10,047 bases of DNA from SVQP01 sp045594445. GTDB lineage: Bacteria > Bacillota > Clostridia > Oscillospirales > CAG-272. Positions 6,521-10,047 of the stretch are shown here, piece after piece. Numbering within the stretch: the first letter of the stretch is position 1; every line of letters starts with the position of its first letter. The stretch spans positions 1 through 10,047 of the forward strand of contig JAZNYL010000013.1 in assembly GCA_045594445.1 (NCBI GenBank), given 5' to 3'. Both the position numbers and the translations under genes were made by a program. Below the pieces are notes generated by a model. That model did not search any database. It was not told the origin of the DNA and worked only from the letters and a program-made list of their open reading frames with translations.

Positions 6521-6556
6521 CGTGTTGCATCTCCTTTCCAAGCAAGTCGAGATTCT

Positions 6557-7111
6557 TTAACTGTATTCTTCCACCAAGGTTACGCTTTCAAGATCGTTTT
6601 CGTCCTTGCCAAAGAAGAAATAGAGAAACCCGTCAAGGTGATCGAGAAATCCCATTTCACTGTCGAGGGGATCGAATTGCAAAAGAAGCTTCGGAGGAGT
6701 ATCTTCGTAATTCCAATCGCTCGGTATGCCTAAAAGGCGCGTGCAGTCCTCGGCATCGTCAACCTCGTAAAATTCCATCAAATACGCATCGTTGAATCCT
6801 TCATAGCCCTCGACCTCGAGGTTGAAATCATCAATGGCAAGCTCGGGCTCGCCCCCAAAATAGCGCACGTCTGCCTCTAAATCGTAATCTCCGCCATCCG
6901 TATGTAAAAAGATATATAGACAGCCTGTGTGGGGAAGGCGATTTTCTCTGTCAAATTTGGCTATATCCGCAAGATTGATTTGACAGAGGAAAATTTCATC
7001 CTCATAGAAATCGCCTTCCCACGCAAGCGGAACGGTGGGAGTGCCAAAAAACTTTGACGCACCGAGATCGTAATCCGAAGGCGCTTTTTTTACTTTAATT
7101 CCAATTGCCAT
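6557..7111 (-). CDS. DUF1963 (YwqG-like) family protein
   Basis: 184 residues, acidic, with no signal peptide, so cytosolic. The family pattern is readable: FFGTPTVPLAW (21-31) corresponds to the GG.P.lP...W start, IFLCQINLADI (40-50) to the LxFLxQINL strand, LPHTGCLYIFL (59-69) to LPxxGxLyfF, and LLLQFDPLDSEMGF (142-155) with DGFLYFFF (160-167) to the C-terminal LLxQiD...yfF block. At 184 residues it is shorter than YwqG of B. subtilis (about 260), mostly between the middle and end blocks. The biochemical function of the family is not established. The ATG at 7111 is 1 nt past the stop of the MORN gene, and its AAGGA site (7117-7121) lies within the end of that gene, so the two are almost certainly translationally coupled. 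Confidence 0.85.
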   Translation of the reverse strand: MAIGIKVKKAPSDYDLGASKFFGTPTVPLAWEGDFYEDEIFLCQINLADIAKFDRENRLPHTGCLYIFLHTDGGDYDLEADVRYFGGEPELAIDDFNLEVEGYEGFNDAYLMEFYEVDDAEDCTRLLGIPSDWNYEDTPPKLLLQFDPLDSEMGFLDHLDGFLYFFFGKDENDLESVTLVEEYS

Positions 7112-7112
7112 A

Positions 7113-8306
7113 TTATTCCTTAAGAGCTTTGATATCTCTGAACAATGAAACTAATCCCAATACAGGTGCGGCAACAAAATAATAGGTTTGTATAATAGTA
7201 AATATCGCCAAGAAAACAAGAATTTCGCTAAAAAAGCTTCCTTTAATATTTGAGTATTTTTTCTCTTCCTTAGAGCCATCGCTATAATAGGTTGTAACGG
7301 TTGTTACCGAAACCACTTCCCAAAACGAGGGATCCTTCAGATCATCTCTAACTTGAATACCGGCCTTTTTTAACGCAACGATGGTACCATAGTAGAACAA
7401 CCAAAGGCCGCAAGCAAATCCACCGGAAAACAGTTGACCGATTAATGCGCCGATTCTTTCCTCCTCGGACACCAGACCTTTGGTAGTAACGAATTGAACT
7501 ACCGCCAATGCGATAATTGCCAATCCGAAAATACAGCAAACAGTTTTTAAGATGATTTTTCCAATAAGCTTGCCTTTTCCCGGCTTGTTGGAGGCTTTGG
7601 GTTGTTTTACGGCAGGGATTGGATCTCTGTATGTATTTGAGTCTGCTTTTGCGCGTGGGCTTGAGGTTACTCCCGAACTCTTGGCGTGGGAGACCTCATA
7701 AGCAGTACCTTTTCTTAAAAGCTTACGCGCTGCAATTTGCTTTTTTGTTAATTGCGGTGCCGCGTAGTAGCAGTCATCTGCAGAGCTATAATCCGCAGTA
7801 TCCGCCGCCTCATCACAATCATCATTAGCAGATTCTTCTGCCTGACTTACGCCGTGCGGATTCCCATCCACCACGTCGCCTTCATCATCGCTGTGCGCAT
7901 ATTGAACCCGGCTCTTGTCGGTTGTAGATTTTTCCTCTGACGGATGTATTATTGCGGAAGAGCTGACACTTTCCCCATGCTCCCAAACACCTGTATAATA
8001 ATTTCCGTTGGCATAGGTCCATTTGCCGCTACCGTGTCGTTTATCATTTTGCCATTCGCCTTCAAATTGATCGCCATCGTTCCAATGATAAATGCCGTGA
8101 CCGTGGTATTTTCCGTCAACCCAGTCGCCGTCATAATAGTTACCGTTGGCAAAAACAAACTTACCCTTTCCATGACGAAGCCCTTTTACGTACTCACCCG
8201 TATAAACGTTACCGTTGTTCCAACGATACGTCCCGAATCCGTACGGCTTTCCATCCTTGATTTCGCCTTCATAATAGCCGTTATCATAGTTAATTCTTTG
8301 AATCAT
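7113..8306 (-). CDS. MORN-repeat membrane protein
   Basis: 397 residues from the ATG at 8306, which has GGGGTG just upstream; a GTG three codons earlier (8315) is the alternative but would use up that site. Four perfect-length 23-residue MORN units occupy 11-33, 34-56, 57-79 and 80-102 (Y.G.w..g..hG.G.y...nG), plus the start of a fifth at 103-113. An acidic Ser/Asp/Glu linker (about 115-185) leads into a basic, Pro/Lys-rich stretch (about 186-247), then hydrophobic segments at about 249-273, 285-312 and 358-388. The MORN part has no signal peptide and is joined through a basic stretch, so it probably faces the cytosol. MORN repeats bind lipids or act as protein scaffolds in other systems; the partner here is unknown. 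It is coupled to the DUF1963 gene (1-nt gap). Confidence 0.88.
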   Translation of the reverse strand: MIQRINYDNGYYEGEIKDGKPYGFGTYRWNNGNVYTGEYVKGLRHGKGKFVFANGNYYDGDWVDGKYHGHGIYHWNDGDQFEGEWQNDKRHGSGKWTYANGNYYTGVWEHGESVSSSAIIHPSEEKSTTDKSRVQYAHSDDEGDVVDGNPHGVSQAEESANDDCDEAADTADYSSADDCYYAAPQLTKKQIAARKLLRKGTAYEVSHAKSSGVTSSPRAKADSNTYRDPIPAVKQPKASNKPGKGKLIGKIILKTVCCIFGLAIIALAVVQFVTTKGLVSEEERIGALIGQLFSGGFACGLWLFYYGTIVALKKAGIQVRDDLKDPSFWEVVSVTTVTTYYSDGSKEEKKYSNIKGSFFSEILVFLAIFTIIQTYYFVAAPVLGLVSLFRDIKALKE

Positions 8307-8323
8307 ATTCTGCACCCCAAAAT

Positions 8324-8668
8324 TTATTTTTCCTCAAGCATCAAAACCACGTGATCGCTACGCGACCAAGCGTACTCATTTCTGCCGCCCTGTTCGCTTT
8401 TACCGCGCAGGCATACGCGGGGCTTGTCAAGAGAAATCACGTCCTCGATGCCCCTCTGCGCGTTTTCATCAAAGAAGGTGAATCTGATCTCATTTTCGGT
8501 CAATGCATCAATGCGGATTCTCTCACCGCGGCTTGTTTGGTCTGCCCCTTCAAAGACGTCATAGACCTCGTTCCAATAGTGGTCATACCAACTGCCGTAG
8601 GTATATTCGTGCGTTTCGCGATCAAGGCGGAGAATGTATTTCGACCATTTTTCGTTTATATTACTCAT
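8324..8668 (-). CDS. Hypothetical protein of 114 residues, no family recognised
   Basis: A small soluble protein rich in charged and aromatic residues (HEYTYGSWYDHYWNEVYDVFEG at about 20-41). Its middle is beta-strand-like (RIRIDALTENEIRFTFFDE, 50-68) and its C-terminus ends SDHVVLMLEEK. There is no signal peptide, membrane helix, Cys cluster or known catalytic motif. AGAGG stands 7 nt before the ATG at 8668. The gaps to its neighbours are 28 nt (upstream) and 17 nt (downstream), so it is a regular member of the operon. Its size and composition would suit a small binding or immunity-type protein, but that is speculation. Confidence 0.78.
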   Translation of the reverse strand: MSNINEKWSKYILRLDRETHEYTYGSWYDHYWNEVYDVFEGADQTSRGERIRIDALTENEIRFTFFDENAQRGIEDVISLDKPRVCLRGKSEQGGRNEYAWSRSDHVVLMLEEK

Positions 8669-8696
8669 TTTTCAACCTCTGCTATTTTATGCAACG

Positions 8697-9062
8697 TTAT
8701 GATAAGGAATAGTGGATTTTATCTTCTCGCTCGGGCTCGGTCTTTTCGGTAACGACTGTTGCGCTGAATGCATAATGCGAATTATAGCAGCCCTGGAGAT
8801 AGGACCATTTTTGATATGAATATACTCCTCTGCATTCCTCTCCCACGCTGACCACGCGCTCATATTCCACAGGTACTATCTCTGATTCCTTGTTATTGGG
8901 ATCTTTTCTTTCGTTGGAATAGGAATGCACCGTAAACGTGCCGTCGCCGTTGTCCTTACAGCTTATCCAAAAGCTATAGCCCACAACATGCTTTTCCCCG
9001 TCCACAGGAACATACTGCAATGCGTAATCCGGGAAATTGAATTTTACCATTAAATAATACAT
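8697..9062 (-). CDS. Hypothetical protein of 121 residues, no family recognised
   Basis: A predicted beta-rich soluble protein: alternating strands such as VVGYSFWISCKDNGDGTFTV (26-45), an acidic and polar loop (ERKDPNNKESE, 51-61), then VEYERVVSVGEECRGVYSYQ (65-84) and a Tyr-rich region around 86-98, with a charged tail. There are three cysteines (35, 77, 92) with no zinc-ribbon spacing. No signal peptide or membrane segment is seen. The ATG at 9062 follows an AAGAGGTGAT site with 7 nt from AGAGG. It lies 11 nt after the NPCBM gene and 28 nt before the 114-residue gene, in the same operon. The function is unknown; it is not obviously related to the neighbouring small proteins. Confidence 0.78.
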   Translation of the reverse strand: MYYLMVKFNFPDYALQYVPVDGEKHVVGYSFWISCKDNGDGTFTVHSYSNERKDPNNKESEIVPVEYERVVSVGEECRGVYSYQKWSYLQGCYNSHYAFSATVVTEKTEPEREDKIHYSLS

Positions 9063-9073
9063 ACCATCACCTC

Positions 9074-10042
9074 TTATTTTGTTAGAGTTGCATCAAAGAT
9101 GCCATAGGAATAAGAATTCTTGTTGTGATCAAGCCAGAACGCCAACCGCTCGCAATTTTCGACATCTACGGTGATCTCAACCGTTTCCATATCGCCCGTA
9201 AGCTTGTATTCGCCAACGACCTGATCATCGGCTATAACGTATAGCGTGTCGTAGGGCTGCTGTCTGTTGTCGACGGAATTCTGTCCGTCAACGACGCCCA
9301 CGTTAAACGTCAAGGTCTTATACTGCCCCTGAAGATTGAAGCAAGCAAAGGATGCCTGGCTGACCTCTGAGGAAGCGACCAGCGCAAGAAGGGTAAAGCC
9401 TGCAAGGCTTCCGCCAATTCCACCGATTGCTCCGCCCGCATCCAAGGACAAGTATACGCTGGTAGAAAGCACCAAGCCGCGCGTATGATCTACGCCGTCA
9501 ATCGTAAAGAACTTTCTGTTGTCGGTGCCGTCGTAAATGCCGTTGAAATAACGGATCGCATCGTGTCCGTTACCCTCGGCACTCATATACTCATAAGGAT
9601 TAAAACGTTCCATAAGATCAACCGTATCGGGGAAGGGCTCCTCTTCGTGCTTGAAGAAATCAAGCTCACCGATCTCGTGGGTGTGTACACCGATATCCGC
9701 CACCATATAGGTTCCGCGCGTCAGTGCCGGCATACCGAGCAGGCTGAACTGAAGCACGTCAACGCCCTCGATATTCAGCTCGTAGCTCTTGGGGAAGGCG
9801 GTTGCGGTGAGAGGGTAGCGTGCAAGCTCAACCCCGTCACCGTAGATGACGAGAACGTCATCTTTTACGTGGCTTCTGTCAACGCGTCCAACGGTAAAGG
9901 TAAGATACTTAAACTGTCCGCCAAGCTTGAAGTTTGCTTCGGCAGGCATAGCGGAATCCAAGGGAGAGCCCATAAAGCTGTAAATGGATTCCATAGCAAT
10001 TCCTTCGTTGTAGAAGATATCGCCAAGTCGGATCGTAGCCAT
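9074..10042 (-). CDS. Protein with two NPCBM-like domains (N-terminus possibly beyond window)
   Basis: 322 residues are visible. Two copies of the NPCBM-type beta-sandwich pattern are seen. The first is at about 36-118 (FKLGGQFKYLTFTVGRVD...LVIYGDG...GVDVLQFSL) and the second at about 232-320 (FNLQGQYKTLTFNVGVVDG...LYVIADD...CERLAFWL...GIFDATL). The segment ahead of the second copy (FFTIDGVDHTRGLVLS, 178-193) fits the usual domain start but is separated from the core by a Gly-rich hydrophobic insert (about 200-223). NPCBM domains are named as putative carbohydrate-binding modules. Here no signal peptide or enzyme domain is visible, so sugar binding outside the cell is doubtful. The ATG at 10042 has no visible binding site, since only five bases remain, and the frame stays open to the edge, so the protein may be longer. 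It is the first visible gene of the operon, 11 nt before the next. Confidence 0.82.
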   Translation of the reverse strand: MATIRLGDIFYNEGIAMESIYSFMGSPLDSAMPAEANFKLGGQFKYLTFTVGRVDRSHVKDDVLVIYGDGVELARYPLTATAFPKSYELNIEGVDVLQFSLLGMPALTRGTYMVADIGVHTHEIGELDFFKHEEEPFPDTVDLMERFNPYEYMSAEGNGHDAIRYFNGIYDGTDNRKFFTIDGVDHTRGLVLSTSVYLSLDAGGAIGGIGGSLAGFTLLALVASSEVSQASFACFNLQGQYKTLTFNVGVVDGQNSVDNRQQPYDTLYVIADDQVVGEYKLTGDMETVEITVDVENCERLAFWLDHNKNSYSYGIFDATLTK

Positions 10043-10047
10043 GTCGT

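Noticed and set aside
7944..8354. Plus-strand open frame of 136 codons antisense to the MORN repeats
   Set aside because: It is a shadow of the repetitive Gly/Tyr/Asn codons of the MORN array, with a Val/Ile-rich product and no start signal.

Overview
The window looks like a chromosomal segment from a gut-type Clostridia/Firmicutes bacterium of moderate G+C. This rests on AGGAG/AGAGGT-type ribosome binding sites, an MBG/coiled-coil cell-surface protein, a cytosolic PepO-type M13 peptidase, and a run of small accessory genes with NPCBM, MORN and DUF1963 domains. The taxonomic assignment is an inference from gene content only.

Layout. Positions 2-3238 (+) hold the 3' two-fifths or less of a very large surface protein. 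It carries MBG/Ig-like beta domains, then about 740 residues of Ala-rich coiled coil built from tandem 66- and 69-residue repeats, then a C-terminal membrane anchor. It converges on an M13 zinc metallopeptidase gene (5206-3308, -), and a strong hairpin terminator lies between the two. The peptidase gene has a recognisable promoter and a hairpin at the predicted 5' end of its mRNA. Positions 5207-5642 are non-coding. They hold this promoter, a G+C-rich stretch, a cluster of ATGGGTTCA direct repeats that may be a transposon-end relic, and two back-to-back hairpin terminators whose arms can also pair with each other in an alternative way.

From 10042 down to 5643 all seven genes lie on the minus strand with gaps of 1-36 nt, so they probably form one operon that enters from beyond the right edge and ends at the minus-strand terminator at 5580-5549. 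In order of transcription the products are: a tandem NPCBM-domain protein (possibly incomplete at its N-terminus), an orphan of 121 residues, an orphan of 114 residues, a MORN-repeat membrane protein, a DUF1963 (YwqG-like) protein, a 69-residue protein, and a 212-residue protein with a helical N-terminal half and a single MORN-like motif.

The function of this operon is unknown. The mix of MORN, DUF1963 and several unrelated small soluble proteins recalls accessory or immunity gene clusters such as the neighbourhood of Bacillus subtilis ywqG-ywqK, but no toxin gene is visible here. The cluster is the most likely place in this window for an undescribed system.
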